From Isoetes taiwanensis (lineage: Eukaryota > Streptophyta > Lycopodiopsida > Isoetales > Isoetaceae), in the NCBI GenBank assembly GCA_021234155.1, contig JAJEKV010000095.1, forward strand, positions 186,001-250,000: a stretch of 64,000 nt of DNA, given 5' to 3'. The notes under the pieces are model-generated. The model made no database searches and was not told where the DNA came from. It worked only from the letters and a program-made list of their open reading frames with translations. Of the stretch, positions 1 to 11,655 are shown piece after piece; the first letter of the stretch is position 1, and the number at the start of each line of letters is the position of its first letter. The position numbers and the translations under genes were made by a program.

Positions 1-1010
1 CCCAATGTCTCCTTGTGTGTTCCCGTTTTTCTTATTCCCTTGTCCTTTTCCTTTGAATCCTTTCCAGAAGTTTCGGGGTTGTTTCTTGAGTAGTTTGGCC
101 AGTCCCCATTGGTGTTGTACCAAGTTTTTGCTTCTCTTTGTCTTCAGCATTCTCAAATATACCCTTTTCTCAGTTTGATATGTTTCCTTTCCTTTCTGCG
201 CTTTGACCTTTCTTTTTTGTTCCCTGCACTCATCATCGTACCAGACTGAGGCCCTGAAGGCACTATTCCCCCTTTTTCTTCTTCTTTTTCCAAAAACTTC
301 TGTTGCTACCTTCACTGTTATATCATTAAGCATGTCCCCATTTTCGTCTGCCCTGTGTTCTCCCCAGTTCCATCTTCCCATTTCTTCTTTGATAGACTGC
401 ACAAATATGTCTGCATGTTTACCCTGGAATTGTATTTTCAACTTTTCCTCATCTGTCCATGTTCCCTATTGTCTGTCATTTGTGATCTGCTCGTTTCCTG
501 TAAGTGTCAGCTGTATGGGGCTATGAACGCTCCGATGTTCTTTGAAGACCATCTCTATTACTTCTGCAGTTACTCGATATGTGTCCTCGTTAGGTTTCTC
601 TGCTACTCCTATCAGCCTAACATCATGCTTAATCCTACTCTATTCCTCATATTCCATGAGATGCGATTTTATTTTATCAAACGATTCCCATACATCCAAT
701 TCAACATTTCCTTTTTCTAATTCAACCAACCTCTTCAAGATTTTGGCTTTCTCCTCCTCAATCTCGTCCATTCTGCCTGCATATCCTCGCTCGTCTTCTC
801 TACTCCTTCTATCCTCACGTCCATGCTGGAGATGGCTATTTTGTTACGGTTGACCGTTTCTGCCAGCGTGTTGAGTGCATCCATACTTGGTATCCTGGAC
901 TCCAACTGCTTGTCCATCTGCGCTAGAAAATCTTTGAGGCCCTGCTGGTTGCTGGTGCCCTTGCCATATCTGCTCTCTTTTGCTGGCTGAGGCTGGTGTT
1001 TTCCGCCATT
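1..1010 (-). mobile_element. LINE-like retrotransposon remnant, left end outside the window
   Basis: Read on the minus strand, bases 390 to 1 encode a basic stretch containing VYLRMLKTKRSKNL and QPRNFWKGF. This resembles the linker between endonuclease and reverse transcriptase in plant L1-type ORF2 proteins. Upstream of it (about 1009 to 500) the minus strand encodes a charged coiled-coil-like stretch (AKILKRLVELEKGNVEL) and HDVRLIGVAE, reminiscent of an L1 ORF1 product. The reading frame changes several times and contains stops, so no intact protein is present. A possible start is the ATG near 1009 (MAENTSLSQQKR). No reverse transcriptase catalytic motif lies inside the window; it would be to the left. 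The assignment rests on family resemblance by eye. A different non-LTR lineage, or an ORF1 joined to ORF2 by deletion, is possible. Confidence 0.5.
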
Positions 1011-1364
1011 GCTTGGAAAAATGCAGCGTGCCGCTGTACTCTTCGTCCGGTTATCCGCTACAGACTCTGTGAGAGGAGATTTTTAGATTTTTCCTATCCG
1101 GTCTATATATTGTGTCCCTGAATGGTCTCTTATTTCAAAATGCACCGTTAATCCTAATTTTGAATTCGAATTTCGGAGTAGCCATTCTTTAATTGTTTTG
1201 CCCTCCCCTCCCCGCACTTATTATTTGTTCTGCCATGTGGGTTTCCTCGTATCACATCTTCTTCAATGATGAGTATCACATCTTCCTCGTATATTTCGGT
1301 ACTCCGCGAGGCAGTTGAGGCAGTTGGGGGTATTCTTGGAATATTCTGGTAGCATTTTTTAGTT

Positions 1365-1795
1365 AGTGGTCCGGATACCAGTTGGTGGGTTTAGCCCTCG
1401 CTATCCTGGTGTACGGCGGAGGTTGAACCTCTCGTCAAGTAACTTATTCCGTCAGCTTTATACTCTTTATAATCTCGCAATATGCGTTTTACACAATTTT
1501 TGCGATCTTTCGAGTTTATAGTGGTCCGGGTTTACCAGTTGGTGGGTCTAGCCCTCGCTATCCTGATGTACGGCAGAGGCTGAGCCTCTCTGTCCCGTAT
1601 CTTATTCCGTCCACCTTTTACTCTTATTTAGTCTTGCGACCCTTTGTGGTTTTTGATTTGGGTTTGCAGTAGTACAGTTTACCAGTTGGTGGGTCTGGCC
1701 CTTGCTATCCTGGTGTGCGGAGGAGGCTGGGCCTCTCGGTCCCACAGCTTTTCTGTCCACTTTTACCCTTAATCTTTCCATGTAGCTCCACTGCC
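1365..1795 (-). repeat. Three tandem ~150 bp monomers upstream of the LINE remnant
   Basis: The phrase ACCAGTTGGTGGGT occurs at about 1377, 1534 and 1681, each time followed by a related block (CCCTYGCTATCCTG, then a CGGAGG or CAGAGG and GCCTCTC block, then a T-rich tail). Spacings are 157 and 147 bases. The monomers lie immediately upstream of the minus-strand LINE-like ORF region, the position of promoter monomers in some LINE 5' UTRs. The promoter role is inference. Confidence 0.7.
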
Positions 1796-2559
1796 CGCTC
1801 CTTTTGTTGTTTTCGTCGCGTGCATACCTTTTTACCTGTTTATCTGTCTACCTTTTGACTTTTCTCTTTCCCATTATCATGGGTTCGTCCCGGGTCCATC
1901 ACGTCCGCCACCTTTTGTACCCGTTGTGTCATAGCTTGTGTCCTTTTGTTACATCCTGTGACAATATCCTATGTTTTCTCATCTGTTTACCAATCTCTTA
2001 ACTGCCGTGCTTGCTATCACCTCTCTTGTTTTCATATAAATTCTATTACTGTTTAACTATCAAAACACAATGCTGAAAATCACAGCTTTCCCAGATTACA
2101 TTCCTTTGTTAATATAATTACAATGCAATCCTCCCATTTTCATGTCCAGGGGATGCGTTACAGAACTAATTAATGAGTCCATACCGTAAGATGAAATTTT
2201 GCAATATCATAACAGAGAATATGAAGGTGTGGAAAATTCTAGAACCAGATGATCAAAATTGGACTAGAGCATAAAACTAAGAGCAAAAGCAAAGCAAAAG
2301 AAAATTGAAAACACAACAAGAGCCCGTTGTTCTCCATCCGTCTCCGTCCTCTGCAGGTTGCCACCCGATGTTCTCTTCCTTACTTTGGTCTGCTAATTCT
2401 TCCCTTTTTTGCTGATGTTTCCCCGTCCTTTTTTATTTTCTCTGTGTTCCTGGCTACCAGGGCCCGACAGGTATACTCCAATGGGTTCTTTTCACAGCAG
2501 TTTACACAAATCTTCCCGAAGTCTCTTATTAACAAATCATGCTTATAGATATCCGATTT
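1796..2559. other. Stretch without recognised gene
   Basis: T-rich and C-rich pyrimidine sequence with only short ORFs. I see no motif, splice pattern or repeat in it that I can name. Confidence 0.5.
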
Positions 2560-2937
2560 CTAGATTGACGCATGCATCTGCAGCACATGAAAACATTTCA
2601 TTACCCTTTCTTTGTCCCACCTTCTCACCGTATTGTTTCGATCGGCTAGAACACCGAAATATTCTAACAAATTCAGCTTGTATCCAAGATCCTTCATTGA
2701 TTGAGCGTGGTGGATCCTGTCACAGAACAGACAATGGACTCGGCCACAATTTAGGCATGAAGTAAGACCTTTTTCTAAACAAAGACAGTCTGCCTCACAG
2801 ATGCACCACGGCCCCTCATCCTCCAATTCGGAATTCCAAGGGACAGTGAGATTCCCTGGATTTTCTGTGCGGGTCTTCTTCTTTGCTGCCCGTTCTGGTT
2901 TATCATGCACCTCCAGCGCTCTCTTCCCCTTATCCAT
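2560..2937 (-). CDS. Small Cys/His-rich protein of unknown function (125 aa)
   Basis: An uninterrupted ORF with ATG at 2937 and stop at 2560. The N-terminal ~30 residues are basic and contain a possible nuclear localisation signal (RAAKKKTR). Residues ~48-80 hold a dense Cys/His array (CICEADCLCLEKG, then SCLNCGRVHCLFC, then DRIHH) of the kind that binds two zinc ions. The C-terminal third is predicted helical and ends MKCFHVLQMHASI. A TATA box about 100 bases upstream of the ATG supports a true promoter. I do not recognise the family. The Cys/His spacing resembles treble-clef or B-box-like fingers and also the short zinc modules near plant and animal transposases. It could be the first exon of a longer gene, because a GT lies near the stop. 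The neighbouring minisatellite is upstream of its promoter. Confidence 0.5.
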   Translation of the reverse strand: MDKGKRALEVHDKPERAAKKKTRTENPGNLTVPWNSELEDEGPWCICEADCLCLEKGLTSCLNCGRVHCLFCDRIHHAQSMKDLGYKLNLLEYFGVLADRNNTVRRWDKERVMKCFHVLQMHASI

Positions 2938-3036
2938 CCTGCTTTGAGCGCACTGAGCGCAAGAAATTCCGTCTTCTTACGGGCGCTTCCTCTGTAAACT
3001 AAGTTAGAACCCTAAAACAGACAGAAGGTACCCGAC

Positions 3037-3046
3037 TATTTATATA
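3037..3046 (-). promoter_or_regulatory. TATA box of the small Cys/His-rich gene
   Basis: On the minus strand the sequence reads TATATAAATA, a near-perfect plant TATA box. A start of transcription about 30 bases downstream would leave a 5' leader of roughly 75 bases before the ATG at 2937. Confidence 0.55.
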
Positions 3047-3240
3047 CTGAATGATTTTTAGGGTTTTCGTCCGCCTTTCTCGCGTTTTCCTCATTACGCG
3101 ATTCTTACACCGCTGTCTTTATCATGTCGTATCCGAGAGCCGCTATCATTTATTCGTATCCGGTGCAGTTAATGAGACGTATTCACTGTCGATATTTTCT
3201 GCCAAATCGTACTCTGCCTTCTTTCGTAGGCCTGCAGATA

Positions 3241-6200
3241 GGGTCAAACATGCCACCTAGGCTCAAACATGCCACCTGCCAAGGTGGTTCAAACATGCCA
3301 AGGTGTCTCAAACATGCCACCTAGGCTCCAACGTGCCAAGGTGGCTCAAACATGCCACGTGTGCTCCAACATGCCAAGGTGGCTCAAACATGCTACGCAG
3401 GCTCCAACATGCCACCTAGCCTCCAACATGCCACCTAGACTAAAACATGCCAAGGTGGCTCAAACATGCCACCTAGGCTCCAAAACATCAAGACATGCCA
3501 CCTAGGCTCCAACATGCCAAGGTGGCTCAAACATGCCACCTAGGCTCCAACATGGCACCTATGCCAAGGTGGCTCAAATATTCCACGTGGGCTCCAACAT
3601 GCCACCTAGGCTCAAACATGCCACCTAGGATCCAACATGCCAAAGTGGCTCAAACATGCCAAGGTGCTCAAACATGCCACCAAGCTCCAACATGCCAAGG
3701 TGGCTCAAACATGCCACATGGGCTCCAACATGCCACCTAGGCTCCAACATGCCACCTAGACTCAAACATGCCAAGGTGGTTCAAACATGCCAAGGTGGCA
3801 TGGCTCAAACATGCCACACAGCTCCAACATGCCACCTAGACTCAAACATGCCAAGGTGGCTCAAACATGCCAACACAGGCTCCAACATGCCACCTAGGCT
3901 CCAACATGCCAAGGTGGCTCAAACATGTCACGTGGGCTCCAATATGCCACCTAAGCTTCAACACACCATGGTGGCTCAAACATGCCACCTAGGCTCCAAC
4001 ATGCCACCTAAGCTCAAACATGCCACGTGGGCTCCAACATGCTACCTCGAACATGGCAAGGTGTCTCAAACATGCCACGTGGGCTCCGACATGCCACCTT
4101 GGCTCAAACATGCCACCTAGGCTCCAACATGCCACCTAGGCTTAAACATGCAAAGGTGGCTCAAATATTCCACGTGGGCTCCCACATGCCACCTAGGCTC
4201 AAACATGCCACCTAGGATCCAACGTGCCAAGGTGGCTCAAACATGCCAAGGTGTCTCAAACATGCCACCTAGGCTCTAACATGCCAAGGTGGCTCAAACA
4301 TGCCATGTGTGCTCCAACATGCCAAGGTGGCTCAAACATGCTACGCAGGCTCCAACATGCCACCTAGGCTCCAACATGCCACCTAGACTAAAACATGCCA
4401 AGGTGGCTCAAACATGCCACCTAGGCTCCAAAACATCAAGACATGCCACCTAGGCTCCAACATGCCAAGGTGGCCCAAACATGCCACCTAGGCTCTAACA
4501 TGCCACCTAGACTCAAACATGCCAAGGTGGCTCAAATATTCCACGTGGGCTCCAATATGCCACCTAGGCTCAAACATGCCACCTAGGATCCAACATGCCA
4601 AGGTGGCTCAAACATCTCAAGGTGCTCAAACATGCCACCTAGGCTCCAACATGCCAAGGTGGCTCAAACATGCCACGTGGGCTCCAACATGCCACCTAGG
4701 CTCCAACATGCCAAGGTGTCTCAAACATGCCACCTAGGCTCCAACATGCGAAGGTGGCTCAAACATGCCACGTGTGCTCCAACATGCCACCTAGGCTATA
4801 ACATGCCAAGGTGGCTCAAACATGCTACGCAGGCTCCAACATGCCACCTAGGCTCCAACATGCCACCTCGACTAAAACATGCCAAGGTGGCTCAAACATG
4901 CCACGCTGGGCTCCAACATGCCACCTAGGCTCCAACATGCCAAGGTGGCTCAAACATGCCACGCGGGCTCCAACATGCCACCTAGGCTCCAACACATCGA
5001 CATGCCACCTACGCTCCAACATGCCAAGGTGGCTCAAACATGCCACCTAGGCTCCAACATTCCACCTAGACTCAAACATGCCATGGTTGCTCAAGCATGC
5101 CACGCGGGCTCCAAGACCACCTAGGCTCCAACATGCCAAGGTGGCTCAAACATGGGACGTGGACTCCAACATGCCAAGGTGGCTCAAACATGCCACCTAG
5201 GCACCAATATGCCACCTAGGCTCAAACATGCCAAGGTGGCTCAAACATGCCACGTGTGCTCCAACATGCCACCTAGGCTCCAGCATGCCAAAGCGGCTCA
5301 AACATACCAAGGTGCTCAAAGATGCCACTTAGGCTCCAACATGCCATCTAAGCTCAAACATGCCACCTAGGCTTGAACATGCCACCTAGGCTCCAACATG
5401 CCAAGGTGGCTCAAACATGCCACCTAGGCTCAACGCATGCAATAGAGGCTCCAACATGCCAAGGTGGCACCAACATGCGACCTAGGCTAAAACATGCCAA
5501 GGTGGCTCAAACATGTCATGTGGGCTCCAAAATGCCACCTGGGCTCCAACACACCAAGACATGCCACCTAGGCTCCAACATGCCAAGGTGGCTCAAACAT
5601 GTCACGTGGGCTCCAACATGCCACCTAGGCTCCAACACACCAAGACATGCCACCTAGGCTCCTCAATGCCAAAGTGGCTCAAACATGCCACCTAGGCTCC
5701 AACGCACCACAGGGGAGGCTCCAACATGCCAAGGTGGCTCCAACATCGACCTAGGCTCAAACATGCCAAGGTGGCTCAAACATGTCAATGGGCTCCAACA
5801 TGCCACCTAGGCTCCAACACACCAAGACATGCCACCTAGGCTCCAACATGCCAAGGTGGCTCAAACATGCCACCTAGGCTCCAACATACCACCGAGGCTC
5901 CAGCATGCCATGTGGGCTCCAATATGCCACCTTGGCTCCAACATGCCAAGGTTGGCTCAAACATGCCACCTAGGCTCGAACATACCACCTAGGCTCAAAC
6001 ATGCCAAGGTGGCTCAAACATGCCGTGGGGCTCCATCATGCCACCTAGTCTCAAACATGCCAAGGTGCTCAAACATGCCACCTAGGCTCCAACATCTCAC
6101 CTAGGCTCAAACATGCCAAGGTGGCTCAAACATGCCACGCGGGCTCCAACATGCCACCAAGGCTCCAACATGCCAAGGTGGCTCAAACATGCTACGTGGA

Positions 6201-7105
6201 CTCCAACATGCCACCTAGGCTCCAACATGCCAAGGTCTCAAACATGCCATCTAGGCTCCAAATGCCACCTATGCTCAAACATGCCACGTGTGCTCCAAGG
6301 CCACCTAAGCTCCAACATGCCAAGGTGGCTCAAATATGGCACGCAGGCTCCAACATGCCACCTAGGCTCAAACATGTCAAAGTGCGTTAAACATGTTGAG
6401 GTGACTCAAACATGCCACCTAGGCTCAAACATGCCAAGGTGGCTCCAACATGACAATGTGTCTGAAACATGCCAATGTGGCTCAAACATGCCACCTAGGC
6501 TCCAACATGCCACGTTGGCTCCAACATGCCACCTAGGCTCGAACATGGCAAGGTGGCTCAAACATGCCACGTGGGCTCCAACATGCCAGCTTGGTTCCAA
6601 CATGCCAGCTTGGCTCCAACATGCCAAGGTTGGCTCAAACATGCCACCTAGGCTCCAACATGCCAAGGTGGTTCAAACATGCCACGTGGGCTCCAACATG
6701 CCACTTAGGCTCCAACATGCCAAGGTGTCTCAAACATGCCACCTGGGCTCCAACATGCCACCTAGGCTCAAACATGCCAAGATGGCTCAGACATGCCACG
6801 TGTGCTCCAACATGCCACCTAGGCTCCAACATGCCAAGGTGGCTCAAACATGCCATGCGGGGCTCCAACATGCCACCTAGGCTCTAACATGCCAAGGTGG
6901 CTCAAACATGGCACCTAGGCTCCAACACATCAAGACATGCCACCTGGGCTCCAACATGGCAAGGTGGCTCAAACATGCCACCGAGGCTCCAACATGTCAC
7001 CTAGGCTTAGACATGCCAAGGTGGCTCAAACATGCCACATGGGCTCCAAGGCCACCTAGGCTCCAACATGCCAAGGTAGCTTAGACATGGCACGTGGGAA
7101 ACGAT
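3241..7105. repeat. 19-bp minisatellite, about 3.9 kb
   Basis: The whole interval consists of variants of a 19-base unit, CTCMAACATGCCACCTAGG, alternating irregularly with CTCAAACATGCCAAGGTGG. The two variants differ mainly in the last block (CCACCTAGG versus CCAAGGTGG). These blocks are close to reverse complements of each other, so adjacent units can fold into hairpins. Three units equal 57 bases (19 codons), which keeps several frames open on both strands and produces long ORFs with a 19-residue period. Those ORFs are by-products of the repeat. The array is degenerate, and longer stretches recur: for example the order of variants near 3290-3490 is closely repeated near 4250-4450, so large blocks have been duplicated. 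Confidence 0.97.
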
Positions 7106-8143
7106 TTTATGATAAATATACATTTTATTTTCTATAGTTCTTTGAATCATTCTCAGAAGAGACCTTCAAGTCCATAAGACAATAGTTACATCCAATAAAA
7201 GATCACCGTAGATCATAGTTTAGTCTGAGAAGTCACGAGTTTATATGGCTTCGATGCATGCATGAAAATCTATAGTTTAATCTCGATCTTTTCACCATGC
7301 AGATGCTCGATTAGATGCCCTATTGCTACCAAGGTCTCTTTTATTGGACTTTCTTGAGATATCACTCCCAAACTACATAGATTAAGCATGCTTAAGACTA
7401 TAAGTAGGATGCAAAAAAACATCAAAGAGAGGTTCCTTACACCGGCGTATGATCAAGTACAACAATAATGAAGACACCTATGAGTAAGTGCAGCGAAGAT
7501 CATGAATCAATGCCTCAAGGAGAAAGTATTGCCACATGTGTATCCTGAATCATGCTTTTTTCTCCCATGCATTCTGTAGATGAAGGTTGAAATGCATGCT
7601 GTAAAGTCAGACTAGAAATAACTACGTGCTAGGCAAATGAAAACAAGCTGACCTGACCAAAAATATGGTGTGTTATCCTCCATTTCACTGCCTGCCTCAA
7701 ACCTGCCAACACATGTTCAGGTGCACTACTTATTGGCTGTCAACAACTGTCCTACTTCAATGTCCTTACATTTTAATGAAGTAAGGTTGCTTGGTGATAC
7801 GTGCCTCCATTTCCACCTTGCCAACATTTGCAATGAAGGATCATGCCACTGATGTTTCATTGCTACATCAACTAATTATGCACTTCTGGCATTACATTCA
7901 TTAAGGTTGATGCTGTATAACTCCACATGGCAACTCTTCCTGGAACTCAAAAGTACTTAAACTTAATTTGGCAGATGCATTAGTGTCTATAGGCCTTGCC
8001 CCTGCGAACACAATTCTTGCTTAAAATGAAGGATGCACTATCAATGCTCCCTATTACTTTGTAATGTTGCAATAGAAGACAATATTATTCTAGAATCTGA
8101 CTTTGAAGGCCAGTGTACCAAAAGACTTCGTCGCCCAAATGCA
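7106..8143. other. Stretch without recognised gene
   Basis: Ordinary AT-rich plant-like sequence after the minisatellite. I see short ORFs only and nothing I can name. Confidence 0.5.
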
Positions 8144-8632
8144 TCATGTCCAACCCATGAAATTTGTGATTTTGCCTACAAGTTGGAAGGAAGTTGCCTT
8201 TAGTTCCATGCATTGATACCAATTTGTAATATAACAACCATGGGCCTCATGCGGTGGGTTCTTCCATAACAGGATGAGTCCATTGCTGTGTTCACAAGAG
8301 TGTATCACCTGCAATTCGTGGGCAGTTAAACTGTAGCCAAGGTTCTGAATCCTGGTTCCTAAATCCAAACTTGTTGTGTTGTAGAGTGTGAGCGAAGTCA
8401 AATGTGGTCTTTTGAAGCTGGTGTGGTGGGTGTACACCCCATCTAAGTTGGACAAGTTCAGAAGCCATGAAGAAAAAATGAGTCGATTTGCAGGTGTTAG
8501 AACAGGGCTTTCGACATTACCTATCTCTCTAACGTTCCACGCATGAAAACTCCCGAATTCCCTCTGCTCTCTGGCTCTTACGGCTTTTTGCATGAGAGGT
8601 CCACTATCTTGAATCTCATCTATCCCCTTCAT
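8144..8632 (-). CDS. Hypothetical ORF (162 aa), doubtful
   Basis: The longest ORF in this otherwise empty region, running from ATG at 8632 to 8144. The translation is balanced in composition (SNLDGVYTHHTSFK, TSLTLYNTTSLDL, HELQVIHSCEHSNG) and not obviously low complexity, but I recognise no domain, signal peptide or membrane segment. No convincing promoter is seen upstream. It may be an exon of a decayed gene or a chance ORF. The repeated TSL/T-SLDL phrasing faintly resembles leucine-rich repeats, which is too weak to use. Confidence 0.25.
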   Translation of the reverse strand: MKGIDEIQDSGPLMQKAVRAREQREFGSFHAWNVREIGNVESPVLTPANRLIFSSWLLNLSNLDGVYTHHTSFKRPHLTSLTLYNTTSLDLGTRIQNLGYSLTAHELQVIHSCEHSNGLILLWKNPPHEAHGCYITNWYQCMELKATSFQLVGKITNFMGWT

Positions 8633-8979
8633 CGCATGCTCAAATCTGGGCCCTGTTCTGGTTTAAACGAGGCATATTCCTTTCTCACCTCCACTAGACC
8701 TAGGGTTGGCCCTTCGGGGAACCCAAAAACAAAAACCCTTAATTCTCGCTTGGCAATATCATAGGAAACAGATGTTATAGTTCGATGGCCAGGATAAGCT
8801 TAGATGAACGGCCAGGATTTCGATCCAGATCCTCTCATCCTATTGGTTGGACTTAAACGGCTTTGTTTCCCGCCTGCACCGTATCCCGCCTTGGCTGTTT
8901 TGGTATGGCCATGGCAATGGCTCCAGTGATCCACGGCTCCAGCGATGGCGAGGGCGATGGCGCATATAGCATCTTGAAG

Positions 8980-9180
8980 CTTGCACAGAGGCCAGAAAAT
9001 AGTGTTGGAAAATTCGGTGGAGGATGAAGGCACTGGCTTGATACCTCAGTCTGAAATCCGGTGAAGCTTCTGAAGCCTAGCAGTGCACAGAGGCCAAGAA
9101 ATGGTGTTGGAAAATCCGGTGGGGGATGAAGGCGCCGGCTTCATATCTAGCTCTGAAATCCAGTGAAGCATGAAGAGGGT
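8980..9180. repeat. Tandem duplication, two ~101 bp copies
   Basis: The phrase TGCACAGAGGCCARGAAAT begins at about 8982 and 9083. It is followed in both copies by GTGTTGGAAAATYCGGTGG and GATGAAGGC, then TCTGAAATCC and a GTGAAGC end. The copies differ by scattered substitutions. Confidence 0.85.
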
Positions 9181-9898
9181 AACCTCCTTCCCTCTTTCCC
9201 TTTTATTTTTCCTTCAGATTAGTCACTGACTGTTTTATTTAATCAGAGACATCGATGGGGTGAAGCATTGTGATTCATTGTGGCAAAGGCATTCCTCTTG
9301 CAGAAAGCTCATGAGCAAACGATTATCTACGGTGAGGGTGAGCCTACCATGCTGCTACTATTTCATTGATCTCTATTCCTTAACATTTTCATCTTTCTTT
9401 GTAGAGAAGTGTAAGGCCATAGATCTATGGCTGCTTGCAGCTGTAATTTGGTTGGAAGTGCTCCTAAGCAGAGAGTAAGAAAATAGTAAGAACCTCTCTC
9501 TGAGTCAGAAGATGATGACGAATTTGATGAAGAACAAATCCAGCCTAATCAGGTCTTCTATTGTTCTGAGCCTTTTTGGGTTTGGTTATTGGTTTTTGTT
9601 GGATTATATACTGAACTAAACCTTTAGATTGATAGTTTTGGATATGTGTCACTCTATCTGGTTATACTATAGTTCAGAGTGTGTATGGCTGACCTTGCAT
9701 TTATGGTTACCATTTTTTCTGGATCAGATGCATAAATAAGTGGCAACCACTTGATATTCTATACCCGATTTTCTCTGTTACATAGTACTTTGGTTTATCC
9801 TTTGGTGTAGTTGCTGGTTTAGACCATTTAGGTTTACTATTGCTCTACTCACCTGTTTACATGTTAATTTTAAGCACATCTCATCTTATCTTATCTCA
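9181..9898. other. Stretch without recognised gene, left flank of the Helitron array
   Basis: AT-rich sequence ending in a short ATCTT-type microsatellite (about 9876-9898). The last base, A at 9898, is the left half of the AT target dinucleotide of the Helitron array. Confidence 0.5.
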
Positions 9899-9953
9899 TC
9901 TTCTTATATTATAATGTTTTAGTGCAAGCAATGGACCACGCCCTAAATTCGGA

Positions 9954-10145
9954 CGGACGGCCGAGATTCTTAGGGCTAAAAAGTGGCCGGATTAGAGCTT
10001 CAAAAAGGGACAGGGCCATAAATACTGGGCTCTCTTTTTTTGCAAAAACGGACGGCCGAGATTCTTAGGGCTAAAAAGTGGCCGGATTATTAGAGCTTCA
10101 AAAAGGGACAGTGCCATAAATACTGGGCTCTCTTTTTTTGCAAAA
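9954..10145 (+). repeat. 95 bp tandem duplication in the Helitron A 5' region
   Basis: The block GACGGCCGAGATTCTTAGGG, continuing through GTGGCCGGATTA, GAGCTTCAAAAAGGGACAG and CCATAAATACTGGGCTCTC, is present twice with a period of 95 bases. The second copy has an extra TTA. The CATAAATA element in each copy could serve as a TATA-like box for transcription of the cargo; that is inference. Confidence 0.9.
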
Positions 10146-10439
10146 ACCCATGCAGTCGGTAGATCCAAAAGGGGGCAGACTGCTTAACAGAGGTCCGGTG
10201 GCGCATTGTTTTCTTAGACCAAGACCTCTGATCCAACACTTTCGATCCAACCCCGTTCTTAGGTCTTATTCAATCCTGCGTTTCTGTGTTTTCTGGGTTT
10301 TTAGATTTGGCCAAAAAACGCAGAAAAACCACTTGATTCTTGCCTTATCGTACCCAGTGTCAGGCTCAAGATCCCTGTCGCAGAGTTGTTGAATCCGGCG
10401 ATATTATACTCCCATTTTGCTGCAGAATTTCTTCCCAAA

Positions 10440-11655
10440 ATGTTTCCTCTGCAAGCATTTACTACTTTCTTCTCCGTTTTTCTGGTTTCTACCCTATTTT
10501 ATTCGTTGGAGGTTGGAGCGCGAGCAATTCTGCTGCAAAATGGGTTGAATCCCAATAATTCTTCCCCGCCGGAGTTGATTCTAGATCATTTAAACCGTGA
10601 AAATGTTTCCTATCCAGCTCGGATTCTTAATACTTTTAGTTCTATGGCGATCTCTAAGTATCTTGTGGTTGATCAGCATGGAAAAGGGGATTTCAATACG
10701 ATTCAAGCAGCTGTTGATTCAATACCAATCTACAACAGCCAGTGGGTGTATATTCAGATCAATGCAGGAATCTACCGGTAAGATCCCAGCACCCTTTTTT
10801 TCTGATCTTGAAAATATATTTCAAGATCTGGGTGCCACATTCTTGAGCTGGGTATACAGAAATATTTGTATAATTAAGCTCCCGTTCATATGAGATTTGA
10901 GAGCAGGGATTAAAATTGTTTCTTATTTTTTTGCAGCGAGAAGGTTACCATATCTTTCTGGAAGCCCTACATTATTTTTCAAGGAGCTGGTATGCAATCA
11001 ACGATTATTACATGGAGCCAGACTGCTGGAACCTCTGGAACGGCAGATAGTGCAACTTTTACAGCATGGGCACCGAATTTTATTGCGAAGGGGATCGGCT
11101 TCAAGGTCGGAATCACAACTTCTTGTCAGATTTGTAATGCATGCATTCATTATTCTGTATTCCAGGTTTAGATCAATCAATTTGACCTGTTTGAACATTA
11201 AATTCTTCGCAGATTTGTTATTAGGTTCCTAATTGGTGTTTCTAAAGGTTCGTAGATCAAGATTTCTGATCGATTTCTAGCTCGGAAGGGAAAATTCTTG
11301 CCAGATTTACTGTTGGGTGCTTGCGTTTTGATTAGAAATAGAATTAGATCGAGAGATTTGATCAGTTTGAAGCTCGAAACAGCAAAATCATGCCGGAATT
11401 TACATTTGGTAGATTAGAACGCACTGATTTTGGATTTAGATCTAACAGATTTGATACATTTTGCTACAGAACGGATCTCCAGCTCCACCTCCAGGGGCAC
11501 AGAACAGGCAAGCTGTGGCAGCTCTGGCAGCGGCAGATATGCAAGCATTTTACTCCTGTGGGTTCTACGGAGCTCAGGATACATTATTCGACTATGAAGG
11601 ACGGCATTATTACAAAGACTGCTACATTGAGGGCTCCATAGATGTGATTTTCGGC
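10440..11655 (+). pseudogene. Captured pectinesterase (pectin methylesterase) gene fragment, three exons
   Basis: Exon 1 (about 10440-10777) encodes a hydrophobic N-terminus consistent with a secretory signal (TFFSVFLVSTLFYSLEVGARA) and the family start YLVVDQHGKGDFNTIQAAVD, ending AGIYR. The intron begins GTAAGA at 10778 and ends TTTTTTGCAG. Exon 2 (10937-11105) continues EKVTIFWKP and FQGAGMQSTIITW. Exon 3 (11470-11655) encodes [39 protein letters not shown] and SIDVIFG. The active-site region QDTL and the second catalytic Asp in SIDVIFG are visible. Everything after IFG, including the conserved LGRPW arginine region, is missing, and the sequence switches to PPR-like coding at about 11656. 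Pectinesterases de-esterify cell-wall pectin. This copy cannot make a whole enzyme. The breakpoint directly after an exon core is typical of Helitron capture. Confidence 0.9.

Noticed and set aside
3241-7105. Numerous long ORFs on both strands (up to 255 aa), all with a 19-residue period
   Set aside because: They follow from a 19-base unit that lacks stops in several frames. Both strands are open at once, there is no start context and no domain.
3241-7105. CRISPR-like regular repeats
   Set aside because: Units are contiguous without unique spacers, and the DNA is from a plant nucleus.
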